Source: Brucella tritici
GTDB taxonomy: Bacteria > Pseudomonadota > Alphaproteobacteria > Rhizobiales > Rhizobiaceae
DNA: 64,000 nt
NCBI RefSeq assembly: GCF_902825325.1
Contig: NZ_CADEAR010000009.1
Coordinates: 62,001 to 126,000, forward strand
Direction: 5' to 3'
In this document: piece by piece, positions 15,227 to 24,326 of the stretch
Layout of the letters: every line of letters starts with the position of its first letter
How positions within the stretch are numbered: the stretch's first letter is position 1
Translations under genes and position numbers: made by a program
The notes under the pieces: generated by a model
Seen by the model: the letters and a program-made list of their open reading frames with translations, nothing else
Databases searched by the model: none
What the model was told of the DNA's origin: nothing

Positions 15227-17587
15227 ATGTTTAAAGTCCTGGAATGCGTGGCAGTACAGCACGATCAGCCTTTTGTTGTCTTGGCTGCATCTATTTCATT
15301 TGCAAGTATGTTTGCCTTTTTCCTATTGCTAGCACGTGCGCGAGAATGCACAAAAAGCCGCCGCGACAATTGGCTGGCAACGAGTGCGTTTGCGGGTGGG
15401 TTGGGTGTGTGGGCGACCCATTTCGTAGCCATGCTCGCTTATCGCGGCACGGTGGCTATCGAGTTTGACTTCACAATCACTGTTCTTTCGGCGGTGATAG
15501 CTGTACTTGGCTTTTGGCTAAGTCTGCGATTTCTCAAGGGGCCGACTTTCAGCAATATTCTGATCGCTGCCGTTTCTGCGACGTTATCGATTGCGGCAAT
15601 GCATTTTACCGGCATGAGTGCGATCAAAGCTGCAGCTAATGTGCGCTATGATCTTCCACCGGTCCTCGTCGGCAGCATTATATCGACTCTATTGCTCATA
15701 GCCGCTTTTTGGTTTGTGACAAATGCATCGGGTTGGATGCGTATTGTACTTCCGACTGTTGGAGGGATACTCGCGGTTTGTACGCTTCATTTTACAACTG
15801 TTGCGTCAACTGAGTTGGTTCCGAATCCCACTCTTCCAGCGGCCGATCCGCTTGGCATAGGTCGTCTCTGGTTGATTGGTGCCATAGCTGCAGTTGTTTG
15901 TGTCGTCGCACTAACGACGATTGTTGCCGTATTCGTAGACCGTTACATGACAGACCTTAAGGGATTTGCGAACGCTACGCTGGATGGTTTGGCGGTGATC
16001 CGAGAAGGTGGAATCGTTGAAATGAACGCTCGGTTTTCTGAACTTATGCGACGTAGTGAAAAGGCGCTCGCTGGCGTTGCGCCGGATACCCTGTTATTGG
16101 CGGCTGATGGACTTCCCGTCTGTGCCCCCCGTTCGGAAGCAATTGAGGCCGCGCCGCGATTCCCAAATGACGAGCGCATTTTTGAACTTGCAGTTCACAC
16201 GATTGAGTATCAGGGGCGTCCTTGTGAGGTTCTGGCCGTTCGCGACCTCACCGAAAAACGCACGGCCCAGCGCCAAATCGAACATATGGCGCGGCATGAC
16301 GCACTCACTGATTTACCTAACCGCATGTTTTTTGAGGAGCGTCTTTCGAATGCTGTAGCGCGCCGTAACCGTGAACCTTTCGCTGTACTGGCGCTCGATC
16401 TGGACCGCTTCAAGGCCGTGAACGATATTTTCGGTCATGCAGAAGGCGACCGTGTATTGAAAACGGTCTCCAACATTCTGAAGCGATCCATCAACGGCAT
16501 AGACACAGCTGCACGTATCGGTGGTGACGAGTTTATCATTCTACAGGTGGGGGTGCCACAACCCAAAGGTGCGCGAAAACTATCTGAGAAGATTCTGGAG
16601 ACCTTCCGATCAGAACTGAATACCGTGCTCGATCCGACTGCTGTCGGTGTCAGCATTGGTGTCGCTGTATATCCGAGTGACGGCAAGGACGTTGAAGCAA
16701 TTCGGCATGCGGCAGATATTGCCCTTTATCGGGCTAAGACGGAAGGGCGGGGTACGGTTGCATTCTACTCACCGGAAATGGACCGTGAGATAAGCGAACG
16801 TCGCCAGATGGAGGCCGATTTGCGCCACGCGATGGTTCGCGGGCAGATCAGTATTGCCTATCAGCCATTGTTCGCGACGGCTGACGGAAGCTGCACAGGT
16901 TATGAAGCTTTGGTTCGCTGGAACCATCCAGAGCGTGGCCAGATACCGCCGGAAGTTTTTATCCCAATCGCTGAGGAAACGGGAACAATAATAGCTTTGG
17001 GCGAGTGGGTTCTGCGTGAGGCTTGTCGCACGGCTGCCGGATGGGACAAGCACCTGAACATAGCGGTAAATCTTTCGCCGGTGCAGTTTCGACTGGTTAA
17101 TCTACCCGATACGGTCGGTTCGGCCCTCAAGGAAACTGGTCTGAATCCAGAAAGATTGGAACTGGAGGTCACGGAATCTGCGCTGATGAAGGATCGGTTG
17201 ACGACACTTGAGCTGTTGCGTCGCATGAAAAAGCTGGGTGTTCGTATCGTTATGGACGATTTCGGCACCGGTTATTCCTCGCTCAGCAATCTTCAAAGTT
17301 TCCCGTTCGATAAGATTAAAATAGACCGCAGCTTTATCACCAGTATGGAAACTGATGTTAGTGCGCGGGCCATCGTACGAGCCATCGTCGGATTGGGGCG
17401 TAGTCTGGATCTGCCTGTGGTAGCCGAAGGTATAGAAACCTTCGATCAGCATCGCATGGTGACCGAAGAGGGCTGTGAACAGGTTCAGGGTTTTCTTTTC
17501 GGGCGTCCCGCCAACGCGCCAGCTGCCGTGGACCCATCATTGATGCTTCCCCGCAAGAAGGGCGAGGGGCAAGTAAAAGCCAGCTGA
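15227..17587 (+). CDS. MHYT-GGDEF-EAL cyclic-di-GMP protein
   Basis: The 786-residue reading from ATG 15227 (GTG 15200 also possible) has an N-terminal seven-helix MHYT sensor, about 10-230, with repeated metal-ligand-like motifs THFVAM, MHFTGM and LHFTT. A short PAS-like segment follows, then a GGDEF domain with intact IGGDEF and an EAL domain with YEALVRW, ELEVTES, DDFGTGYSSL, IKIDRSF and AEGIET. Both diguanylate cyclase and phosphodiesterase residues look intact, so it could make or degrade cyclic di-GMP. MHYT domains are proposed to sense O2, CO or NO through bound copper. It is monocistronic. Confidence 0.9.
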   Translation: MFKVLECVAVQHDQPFVVLAASISFASMFAFFLLLARARECTKSRRDNWLATSAFAGGLGVWATHFVAMLAYRGTVAIEFDFTITVLSAVIAVLGFWLSLRFLKGPTFSNILIAAVSATLSIAAMHFTGMSAIKAAANVRYDLPPVLVGSIISTLLLIAAFWFVTNASGWMRIVLPTVGGILAVCTLHFTTVASTELVPNPTLPAADPLGIGRLWLIGAIAAVVCVVALTTIVAVFVDRYMTDLKGFANATLDGLAVIREGGIVEMNARFSELMRRSEKALAGVAPDTLLLAADGLPVCAPRSEAIEAAPRFPNDERIFELAVHTIEYQGRPCEVLAVRDLTEKRTAQRQIEHMARHDALTDLPNRMFFEERLSNAVARRNREPFAVLALDLDRFKAVNDIFGHAEGDRVLKTVSNILKRSINGIDTAARIGGDEFIILQVGVPQPKGARKLSEKILETFRSELNTVLDPTAVGVSIGVAVYPSDGKDVEAIRHAADIALYRAKTEGRGTVAFYSPEMDREISERRQMEADLRHAMVRGQISIAYQPLFATADGSCTGYEALVRWNHPERGQIPPEVFIPIAEETGTIIALGEWVLREACRTAAGWDKHLNIAVNLSPVQFRLVNLPDTVGSALKETGLNPERLELEVTESALMKDRLTTLELLRRMKKLGVRIVMDDFGTGYSSLSNLQSFPFDKIKIDRSFITSMETDVSARAIVRAIVGLGRSLDLPVVAEGIETFDQHRMVTEEGCEQVQGFLFGRPANAPAAVDPSLMLPRKKGEGQVKAS

Positions 17588-17949
17588 TAAACTGCAGACA
17601 TGTGAATAACTGTGCGACCTCGGTGTTGCTGAGGCCATTTTGCTGTGCCGAATTGTTACACCGCTGTCATATGATGCGATTGTGAATGAAATAGCCCAGT
17701 GGAACCTTCTGAGCAGGAAATGCAAATTTCTTTGTTCCTGGAATGGGTTACATGGGGTGAACCCGATCCTGCTCCGCGAATAGATTAATGTTTTCAACAC
17801 GATATTTCGCGTTATCGCAATAATAAGTGAATTTATCCGAAGGAGCTTTCCGTGCTTCTAACACGTTGCGGCCACAAAGCGAAAGCTGAATAGGACGAAC
17901 AGTAACAGTACTTTGGATCGTAGCGAAAATCTCGTAACAGAATTTCTCG
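17588..17949. other. Intergenic region without a recognised gene
   Basis: About 360 bases after the cyclic-di-GMP gene. Only a weak CCTC/GAGG hairpin near 17618-17634 and an AT-rich stretch near 17780-17840 stand out. No coding region, tRNA or convincing promoter was recognised. Confidence 0.5.
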
Positions 17950-18327
17950 ATGCGCATCTTGGTGAAGTGGATGATGGAAACGATGCTTACTTCGCAACAA
18001 TGGCTGCCAGTCGAGTTGCTCAATATCGGGTTGGCCGCTGCCCTTTTCTTCGCCTGCCTTGTACACTCACTGTGGAAGGCTGTCTTTGATGAGATCAACC
18101 CGGTATTCTGGCGGCGCACGGCGTCGTTGCTCTGGGCGGGTATCTTCATTGTTGCACTGAGTGGCGGGATTGAAAGCTTCAACTGGCCACAGGCTATTGG
18201 CTGGCTTCTCGTTCTGGGCGGTGTGGTTGCGACCGTCACACGTACTGGGATGAGCTATTATCGTCAATATTCCGCTCATACATCGCGCGTTGTCCATTCG
18301 GGTCGCACCCGGCTCTCGGGACGGTGA
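17950..18327 (+). CDS. Small inner-membrane protein of unknown function
   Basis: Up to 125 residues; ATGs at 17974 and 17983 are alternative starts. Three hydrophobic stretches suggest membrane helices: LLNIGLAAALFFACLVHSL, ASLLWAGIFIVALSGGI and AIGWLLVLGGVVATV. A short basic tail follows (SGRTRLSGR). I do not recognise the family. Codon use looks coding and a long frame on the opposite strand is poorer in protein-like composition. The next gene downstream is convergent. Confidence 0.55.
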   Translation: MRILVKWMMETMLTSQQWLPVELLNIGLAAALFFACLVHSLWKAVFDEINPVFWRRTASLLWAGIFIVALSGGIESFNWPQAIGWLLVLGGVVATVTRTGMSYYRQYSAHTSRVVHSGRTRLSGR

Positions 18328-18396
18328 TCGCCATGTTTGCAAAGACCGTAGAAATGCCTTTGCGGCTTCACCGCCCTCATAGTTTGCGCTCGTTTT

Positions 18397-18741
18397 TTAT
18401 CCGCGCTTTTGCTGCTGCACGATCCCGTAAATATTCGTAGAGCGTGCACCTGATCGGCAGTAGCCAAGAATGGGTCCTTCGGCTTCATCCAACGCTGCTG
18501 CCATCGCATCCACATCTTCCTGCGTCAACTGCCCGCCAATGACCGGAATGTAATAGGTTGCAAGTCCAGCCTTCTCTGCCACACGTGCAATTTCGCTGAA
18601 TTGAGGTTGCTCGGGGCCACCTTCGCCATCAGGCCGGTTGCAGATGATCGTGCGAAATCCCTCCGCAGCAATATCGCGCACATCGTCGGGTTCGATCTGG
18701 CCCGAAACCGAGTAATTGTCGTCTACTTGGCGAATATCCAT
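18397..18741 (-). CDS. TIGR01244/DUF442 family protein (rhodanese/phosphatase-like fold)
   Basis: From ATG 18741, with GAGG five bases upstream, the product is 114 residues; ATG 18759 is also in frame. The sequence (VSGQIEPDDVRDIAAEGFRTIICNRPDGE, then ILGYCRSGARST) matches the DUF442 family, which shares the dual-specificity-phosphatase/rhodanese fold. The CRSGARS loop has the CX5R signature. Fused DUF442 domains occur in beta-lactamase-like sulfur dioxygenases such as Blh, which suggests a sulfur-transfer role. It is divergent from fdhD, another sulfurtransferase gene; whether that pairing matters is unknown. Confidence 0.8.
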   Translation of the reverse strand: MDIRQVDDNYSVSGQIEPDDVRDIAAEGFRTIICNRPDGEGGPEQPQFSEIARVAEKAGLATYYIPVIGGQLTQEDVDAMAAALDEAEGPILGYCRSGARSTNIYGIVQQQKRG

Positions 18742-18861
18742 CTTTTCCTCACTTGCCATCCAAATTGCGACGGCTTGTCCGGTGGCACCTTACATAAAAG
18801 TTGTTTTCATGCCACATGAAACTGTTGGGAGGATTGATGCGATGGCAGGTAAGCAAGTAAG

Positions 18862-19671
18862 ATGACGATCCACAAGATAAGTCAGAGTGCTGCGCGCCTC
18901 GCGCATCGTGCGTCCAGCTTCCATGAGGGTATACGCATTGTACCGGAAGAAGTACCGGTGGCAGTGAGCTATAACGGCTCAACGCAAGCCGTGATGATGG
19001 CTACTCCTGACAATCTTGAGGACTTCGCGATCGGTTTCACTCTTACCGAGAATATCGTCGATCATGTTTCGGAGATAGAAGCGGTTGAGGTGGTAGCCTT
19101 CGAGAAAGGCATTGACGTTCAGATCAGACTGTCCGAACGCCCCGAGCAGAGACTTGCAGCGCGACGCAGATTTATGGCCGGTCCAGTCGGATGTGGTCTC
19201 TGCGGCATAGATTCCATCGAACACGCTCTGCGGCCGCTTGGGGCGCTCAGCGAGAACAGCCGAAAATTTGCCCCGCGCGATATCTCAATGGCTATCTCGT
19301 CGCTTGCGGAAGGACAACTGCTGAATGCGCAAACCCATGCGGTTCATGCTGCGGGTTTCTACGTTCCACGTGAGGGCCTCATAGCCGTGCGTGAGGACGT
19401 TGGACGTCACAATGCTTTGGATAAACTCGTCGGTGCCGTCTCGCGTATCGGTTCCTCGCCGGAAAGCGGGATCATTGCGATCACCAGCCGTGTATCGGTC
19501 GAAATGGTGCAGAAGGCAGTCATGTTTGGAGCGCCGGTTCTGGCGGCGATTTCTGCTCCGACGGCACTTGCCATTCGGACAGCTCTGGAATCGAATCTGA
19601 CACTTGTTGCGTTGGTGCGAGGCGGTGAGTTCGACGTTTATGCTCACCGAGAACGCGTCGTCGGAGAATGA
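18862..19671 (+). CDS. fdhD: FdhD sulfurtransferase for formate dehydrogenase
   Basis: This 269-residue protein contains the FdhD sulfur-relay pair Cys111 and Cys114 in GPVGCGLCGID and the conserved REDVGRHNALDKLVG motif. FdhD receives sulfur from the cysteine desulfurase IscS and inserts it into the molybdenum bis-MGD cofactor of formate dehydrogenase, in the cytoplasm. No formate dehydrogenase subunit lies in the window, so the client enzyme must be encoded elsewhere. ATG 18862 has only a weak ribosome site (AAGTAAG). Confidence 0.93.
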   Translation: MTIHKISQSAARLAHRASSFHEGIRIVPEEVPVAVSYNGSTQAVMMATPDNLEDFAIGFTLTENIVDHVSEIEAVEVVAFEKGIDVQIRLSERPEQRLAARRRFMAGPVGCGLCGIDSIEHALRPLGALSENSRKFAPRDISMAISSLAEGQLLNAQTHAVHAAGFYVPREGLIAVREDVGRHNALDKLVGAVSRIGSSPESGIIAITSRVSVEMVQKAVMFGAPVLAAISAPTALAIRTALESNLTLVALVRGGEFDVYAHRERVVGE

Positions 19672-19700
19672 CCGGCCTCTACAATAAGGCCGGTCTGAAC
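19670..19700. terminator. Hairpin between convergent fdhD and ribH
   Basis: GACCGGCCT (19670-19678) pairs perfectly with AGGCCGGTC (19687-19695) around an eight-base loop. It overlaps the fdhD stop and lies between two convergent genes, so it can act on both strands although no long T run follows. Confidence 0.65.
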
Positions 19701-19704
19701 ATCT

Positions 19705-20181
19705 TTATGCGAGGGCCGCTATACGGCTGCGTTCACTAATGAGTTGTAACGCCGCATTGGCTGCTTCCACGCCCTTCACCTTGAAGTGGGCATGGAAGAA
19801 GTCATGGTGCTCCTTGCTTTCATGGAAATGATGCGGCGTCAGGACGACGCTGAGAACCGGAACTTCAGTCTCAAGGCCGACTTGCATCATGCCGTCGATA
19901 ACGGCAGTTGCCACGAAATCATGCCGATAAATGCCACCGTCTACGACCAACGCCGCGCCGATGATGGCCGCATACTGGCCGGTCTTGGCGAGGGTTTTGG
20001 CATGGAGAGGGATTTCATAGGCACCAGGAACGTCGAAGATTTCCACTTCCACGCTAGTGCCAGCTTTCGCTGATAGTTCCGCGACAAAGCTCTTGCGGGC
20101 TTCGTCGACAATATCAGCATGCCAGCGGGCTTGAATGAATGCAATCTTGAATGAAGTTTTGTTCGGATAGCTCTGGTTCAT
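19705..20181 (-). CDS. ribH: 6,7-dimethyl-8-ribityllumazine synthase, RibH2 type
   Basis: The 158-residue protein reads [17 protein letters not shown]..., then [32 protein letters not shown] and [17 protein letters not shown]. It closely matches my memory of Brucella lumazine synthase (BLS, RibH2), a highly immunogenic decamer. It condenses 5-amino-6-ribitylamino-uracil with 3,4-dihydroxy-2-butanone-4-phosphate, the penultimate riboflavin step. GAGGAA precedes ATG 20181. It stands alone under an FMN riboswitch, away from the rest of the rib genes, as in Brucella, where a second copy (RibH1) serves housekeeping synthesis. Confidence 0.95.
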   Translation of the reverse strand: MNQSYPNKTSFKIAFIQARWHADIVDEARKSFVAELSAKAGTSVEVEIFDVPGAYEIPLHAKTLAKTGQYAAIIGAALVVDGGIYRHDFVATAVIDGMMQVGLETEVPVLSVVLTPHHFHESKEHHDFFHAHFKVKGVEAANAALQLISERSRIAALA

Positions 20182-20257
20182 AGGTTCCTCGCGAAACTAG
20201 AATCAGGGCGCACAAAAGAACGCATAGATAATGCCCAAGGGCATGATCCTGACGCTC

Positions 20258-20414
20258 AATCGCTCTCTTCCATCCGGACTTTAACCGTCGGCCCCGGCAT
20301 CTCACCGGATCTGCTGACCCTGAACTGAAGCCGAATCGGCCTCTGTACAGGCGCTCGCGGGCTCGAAACGTTCGTTTCATACCGCCGGTGGGGAGTTTCA
20401 CCCCGCCCCGAGAA
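20258..20414 (-). ncRNA. FMN riboswitch (RFN element) upstream of ribH
   Basis: On the minus strand the RFN core blocks appear in order: GGGGCGGGGTGAAACTCCCC, ACCGGCGGTATGA, GCCCGCGAGCG, GGTCAGCAGATCCGGTGAGA, CCGGGGCCGACGGTTA and AAGTCCGGATGGAAGAGAGC. These match the conserved FMN aptamer strings. It ends about 75 bases before the ribH ATG. A small palindrome at 20231-20244 in that gap could belong to the expression platform. FMN binding should reduce ribH expression. Confidence 0.95.
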
Positions 20415-21009
20415 CAAGCCCGCACACCATTGTGCAAGCGCCGCGAAACTATGCTCTCGTAACACGCTTGTCCAGTGAATTGAGGAGGATTTCTGTCTCC
20501 GATTTTTCAGGTTGAAGAGGGCATATTGAGGGTGCAATGCAACAGGAAGTGCGATGCAGAGCACTTCGTTGAGGCTAAGTGGTTAATTTATAAGATCTTT
20601 TCCGATGGAAATTCGCTCTTTGATTCTAATCGATTAAATTTCACCGATTTTATCAATCAAGGGATATTGACACCCTGGCGGGTTATGAGCCTATCCTATG
20701 GTCACATCTTGTCTTGCGGATATTTCGCATCCATGAAAGACAACGTTGTCAATTGTGCTGAAGCGGCGTATGAGTGGGATGGAGGATTTCAGGAAAACGT
20801 CGTGAAGGATGGCCGAGCACAGGTGAAAGCAGATGCTTTCGCATCGTATTGCGGCAGTAAATAGCGGGGTCAGCTGTTTGGAGCAGCCGGTTCTGGGTCC
20901 GTGCCGAGGAGGTGCGGATGGGAATGACGAGACGGATTACCATGGAGAAGCAATGGCTTGTCCGGATATCCGATAGTTATGGTTTCGTTTGTTTCTACGG
21001 GAGGTAGAC
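20415..21009. other. Intergenic region with upstream regions of ribH and the sugar importer
   Basis: About 595 bases between divergent units. I see no convincing gene; a 112-codon open frame on the plus strand here has atypical composition and no ribosome site. A perfect palindrome TAATCGATTA lies at 20627-20636, with the central CG usual in LacI-family operators, upstream of the sugar importer. Its role is only suggested. Confidence 0.4.
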
Positions 21010-22275
21010 ATGCATAAACTTTTGAAGCTCGCTGCGATGGGTACGGCCGCCTGTGCTTTGCTCGCCGGAATGGCCCCTGTTGCCAACGCGCAGGACAAGC
21101 AGAATGTTGAAGTTCTGCACTGGTGGACCGCTGGCGGTGAAGCTGCGGCTCTCGACGTTCTCAAGAAAGATCTTGAAAAGAAGGGTATCAGCTGGACCGA
21201 TATGCCGGTTGCCGGTGGTGGCGGTACGGAAGCTATGACAGTGCTGCGTGCGCGCGTCACAGCGGGCAATGCGCCGACGGCGGTGCAGATGCTTGGCTTC
21301 GACATTCGCGACTGGGCGGAGCAGGGTGCCCTTGGCAACCTCGATGAGGTTGCTAACAAGGAAGGTTGGGAAAAGGTCATCCCGGCTCCTTTGCAGGAAT
21401 TCGCCAAATATGATGGCCACTGGATCGCTGCTCCGGTCAATGTTCACTCCACCAATTGGATGTGGATCAACAAGGCGGCACTCGACAAGGCTGGCGGCAA
21501 GGAACCTGCCAACTGGGATGAACTGATCGCTTTGCTCGATAAATTCAAGGAGCAGGGCATCACGCCGATCGCTCATGGTGGACAGCCTTGGCAGGACGCG
21601 ACCATTTTTGATGCGGTCGTCCTGTCTTATGGCACCGACTTTTATAAGAAAGCTTTCATCGATCTCGACCCTGCAACTCTCGGCAGCGATACGATGAAGC
21701 AGGCTTTCGACCGTATGACGAAGTTGCGGTCCTACGTTGATGACAATTTCTCCGGTCGCGACTGGAACCTCGCTTCCGCTATGGTCATTGAAGGCAAAGC
21801 TGGTCTTCAGTTCATGGGCGATTGGGCAAAGGGCGAATTCATCAAGGCTGGCAAGAAGCCGGGCGAGGATTTTGTCTGCATGCGCTATCCGGGTACGCAG
21901 GGCGCTATCACCTTCAATTCCGATATGTTCGCTATGTTCAAGGTCTCGGAAGATAAGGTTCCGGCGCAGCTTGAAATGGCCTCGGCGATTGAAAGCCCGA
22001 CATTCCAGTCGGCCTTCAATGTGGTGAAGGGATCTGCTCCGGCGCGCACCGACGTACCGGACACTGACTTCGATGCTTGCGGCAAGAAGGCTATCGCCGA
22101 CGAAAAGGAAGCGAGTGAAAAGGGCACGATGCTGGGCTCCATGGCCCATGGCTATGCTAATCCGGCTGCAGTCAAGAACGCGATCTATGACGTTGTAACA
22201 CGCCAGTTTAACGGTCAGCTTTCTTCGGAAGATGCCGTCAAGGAACTCGTGTCGGCTGTCGAAGCTGCCAAGTAA
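21010..22275 (+). CDS. Sugar ABC transporter substrate-binding protein (glucose/mannose type)
   Basis: From ATG 21010 behind GGGAGGT the protein is 421 residues. A signal peptide ends at ANA (about residue 24). The mature start [21 protein letters not shown] and the later [19 protein letters not shown] and [10 protein letters not shown] blocks fit family-1 sugar-binding proteins such as GtsA of Pseudomonas and the Thermus glucose/mannose protein. It delivers a sugar, probably glucose or another aldohexose, to the permeases downstream. The gene is followed by a hairpin, as often seen when the binding protein is made in excess. Confidence 0.85.
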   Translation: MHKLLKLAAMGTAACALLAGMAPVANAQDKQNVEVLHWWTAGGEAAALDVLKKDLEKKGISWTDMPVAGGGGTEAMTVLRARVTAGNAPTAVQMLGFDIRDWAEQGALGNLDEVANKEGWEKVIPAPLQEFAKYDGHWIAAPVNVHSTNWMWINKAALDKAGGKEPANWDELIALLDKFKEQGITPIAHGGQPWQDATIFDAVVLSYGTDFYKKAFIDLDPATLGSDTMKQAFDRMTKLRSYVDDNFSGRDWNLASAMVIEGKAGLQFMGDWAKGEFIKAGKKPGEDFVCMRYPGTQGAITFNSDMFAMFKVSEDKVPAQLEMASAIESPTFQSAFNVVKGSAPARTDVPDTDFDACGKKAIADEKEASEKGTMLGSMAHGYANPAAVKNAIYDVVTRQFNGQLSSEDAVKELVSAVEAAK

Positions 22276-22285
22276 CAGCATATGG

Positions 22286-22315
22286 GCGTCTGGGATATTC
22301 TTCCCGGACGCTTTT
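22286..22315 (+). terminator. Intercistronic terminator after the sugar-binding protein gene
   Basis: GCGTCTGGGA (22286-22295) pairs with the strand ending TCCCGGACGC (22311) with one G-T pair, followed by TTTTC. It probably gives partial termination before the permease genes 250 bases downstream. Confidence 0.7.
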
Positions 22316-22559
22316 CATTCCAGGCGTTCTGAATATGGGCGCGCATTTTAAAGTGCTGGCAGCAACGGCCAGAAATCAAAACAACAATTGCATGATTTAG
22401 GTCTGCATGTTTCCATCGGAAATTGCAGCAGGCCGAGCTTATTAAGTGCATTCGGTTGCGTGTCATAGAATAGCACCGGATTGCCAATCAAACCGATGTC
22501 CGGATCCTTCGCCAGATAATTGGCCTGGTTTCCGGCGGCGTGAACAGGGTGACGCAAAT

Positions 22560-23441
22560 ATGCAGCGTAACAGCCGATTACAGGAACTGGTGCCAAAGCT
22601 GGTTCTGGGACCGAGCTTTCTGATAGTGCTCGTGTTTGTCTATGGTTTCATCATCTATACAGGTGTTCTTTCGCTAACCAATAGTCGAATGTTACCATCC
22701 TATGGTTTCGTCGCTCTCACGAACTACACCAAACTTTGGGCTTTGCCGCACTGGTGGCGCGCGATCACCAATCTGGCAATCTTTGCATCGCTCTACATCA
22801 TCATCTGTTCGGTTATCGGACTATTTCTCGCAATCCTCCTCGACCAGAAGATTCGTGGTGAAGGCATTCTGCGCCCGATCTATCTCTATCCGATGGCGCT
22901 GTCTTTCATCGTCACTGGTACGGCATGGAAGTGGTTTCTCGATCCGGGCATTGGTCTGGAAAATACAATGCATTTATGGGGTTGGGAGAGTTTCTCCTTC
23001 AACTGGATCAAGAGCAATACCATGGCAATTTACTGTCTGGTGATTGCTGCCGTATGGCAATCTTCCGGATTTGTGATGGCGATGTTCCTCGCAGGATTGC
23101 GCGGCGTGGATAATGAAATCATCAAGGCTGCCCAGATAGATGGAGCATCCACGGGGACCATTTATCGCCGCATCATTATTCCGTTGATGCGTCCGGTTTT
23201 CCTGTCCGCTTTCGTGGTTCTCGCTCATCTGGCGATCAAGGCATATGATCTCGTTATCGCGCTGACCGGCGGTGGGCCGGGCCAGGCCACGGAGTTGCCT
23301 GCGACGTTTATGTATTCTTACACCTTCACACGCAACCAGATGGGCATCGGTGCATCATCTGCAATCATCATGCTTGCAATGATCTTCTCGATCATTATCC
23401 CTTATCTTTACTCTGAAATTCGCGGAGGGTCGCGATCATGA
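22560..23441 (+). CDS. Sugar ABC transporter permease 1
   Basis: A 293-residue inner-membrane protein with about six helices, starting at ATG 22560 after AGGGTGA. The EAA loop reads EIIKAAQIDGASTGTIYRRIIIPLMRP, placing it in the MalF/UgpA class. Its stop overlaps the next start by four bases (ATGA at 23438-23441), showing translational coupling. It pairs with the second permease and UgpC-like ATPase. Earlier in-frame starts are possible but add a non-membrane stretch unlike the family. Confidence 0.88.
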   Translation: MQRNSRLQELVPKLVLGPSFLIVLVFVYGFIIYTGVLSLTNSRMLPSYGFVALTNYTKLWALPHWWRAITNLAIFASLYIIICSVIGLFLAILLDQKIRGEGILRPIYLYPMALSFIVTGTAWKWFLDPGIGLENTMHLWGWESFSFNWIKSNTMAIYCLVIAAVWQSSGFVMAMFLAGLRGVDNEIIKAAQIDGASTGTIYRRIIIPLMRPVFLSAFVVLAHLAIKAYDLVIALTGGGPGQATELPATFMYSYTFTRNQMGIGASSAIIMLAMIFSIIIPYLYSEIRGGSRS

Positions 23442-24319
23442 GCGCCCAGTCGCAAGACAATGCCATCAACAGTGGAAAGCTAACGCGTGCGCTGATCTAT
23501 ACTGCGCTACTGCTCTTCGCTTTCTACTATCTGTTGCCGCTCTATGTAATGCTGGTTAACTCCTTCAAACCCCTTGAAGAAATCCGCCAGGGCGGGATGT
23601 TGAACCTGCCGCAGCAGTGGACCATTGATCCGTGGCTATCTGCCTGGTCGACAGCTCAGATTGGGGTTCAGCCCACCGGGCTGAAGCCGTTCTTCATCAA
23701 CTCGATCCTGATGGTCGTTCCAGCCGTTGCAATCTCAACCATTGTCGGCGCGTTGAACGGTTACGTCCTGACCAAATGGCAATTTCGTGGATCGAACATC
23801 TTTTTCGGCCTGCTGCTTCTGTCGTGCTTTATTCCGTTCCAGATCGTGCTCATTCCGATGGCGCGTGTTCTTGGTTTTCTGGGGATCGCTGGCACGATCT
23901 GGGGACTGATCCTCGTGCATGTGGTTTATGGCATCGGATTTACGACGCTCTATTTCCGCAATTATTATGAAGCCTTCCCAACAGAACTGGTTCGGGCTGC
24001 CCAAATAGACGGAGCAAGCTTCTTCCAGATATTCTGGCGTATTTTGCTGCCATCCTCAGGACCGATCATCGTAGTGTCCGTGATCTGGCAGTTCACCAAT
24101 ATCTGGAACGACTTCCTGTTCGGGGCTTCCTTCTCTGGTGCGAATTCCACGCCGATGACGGTTGCGCTCAACAATCTGGTTTCCTCTTCCACCGGCGTCA
24201 AAGAATACAATGTCCACTTCGCAGGAGCCATCTTGGCGGCTCTGCCGACGCTGATCGTTTATATCGTTTCTGGCCGCTATTTCGTACGTGGTCTGATGTC
24301 CGGTGCCGTTAAGGGATAA
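23438..24319 (+). CDS. Sugar ABC transporter permease 2
   Basis: A 293-residue MalG/UgpE-class permease. About six hydrophobic helices are visible and the EAA loop reads ELVRAAQIDGASFFQIFWRILLPSSGP. A long periplasmic loop between helices 1 and 2 (MLNLPQQWTIDPWLSAWSTAQIG...) is usual in this class. It forms the heterodimeric channel with the preceding permease and contacts the ATPase through the EAA loop. It is overlapped by four bases with the gene upstream. Confidence 0.88.
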   Translation: MSAQSQDNAINSGKLTRALIYTALLLFAFYYLLPLYVMLVNSFKPLEEIRQGGMLNLPQQWTIDPWLSAWSTAQIGVQPTGLKPFFINSILMVVPAVAISTIVGALNGYVLTKWQFRGSNIFFGLLLLSCFIPFQIVLIPMARVLGFLGIAGTIWGLILVHVVYGIGFTTLYFRNYYEAFPTELVRAAQIDGASFFQIFWRILLPSSGPIIVVSVIWQFTNIWNDFLFGASFSGANSTPMTVALNNLVSSSTGVKEYNVHFAGAILAALPTLIVYIVSGRYFVRGLMSGAVKG

Positions 24320-24326
24320 GTTGCAA

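Noticed and set aside
17748-18239. 163-codon minus-strand frame opposite the small membrane protein
   Set aside because: The plus-strand product has clear membrane helices; the minus-strand product looks random and lacks a ribosome site.
20526-20864. 112-codon plus-strand frame in the region upstream of the sugar importer
   Set aside because: No ribosome site, composition unlike neighbouring genes and no recognisable motif; treated as intergenic.
20995-22281. 428-codon frame opposite the sugar-binding-protein gene
   Set aside because: The plus-strand product has a signal peptide and family motifs; the antisense product is rich in His, Arg and Leu without any domain.
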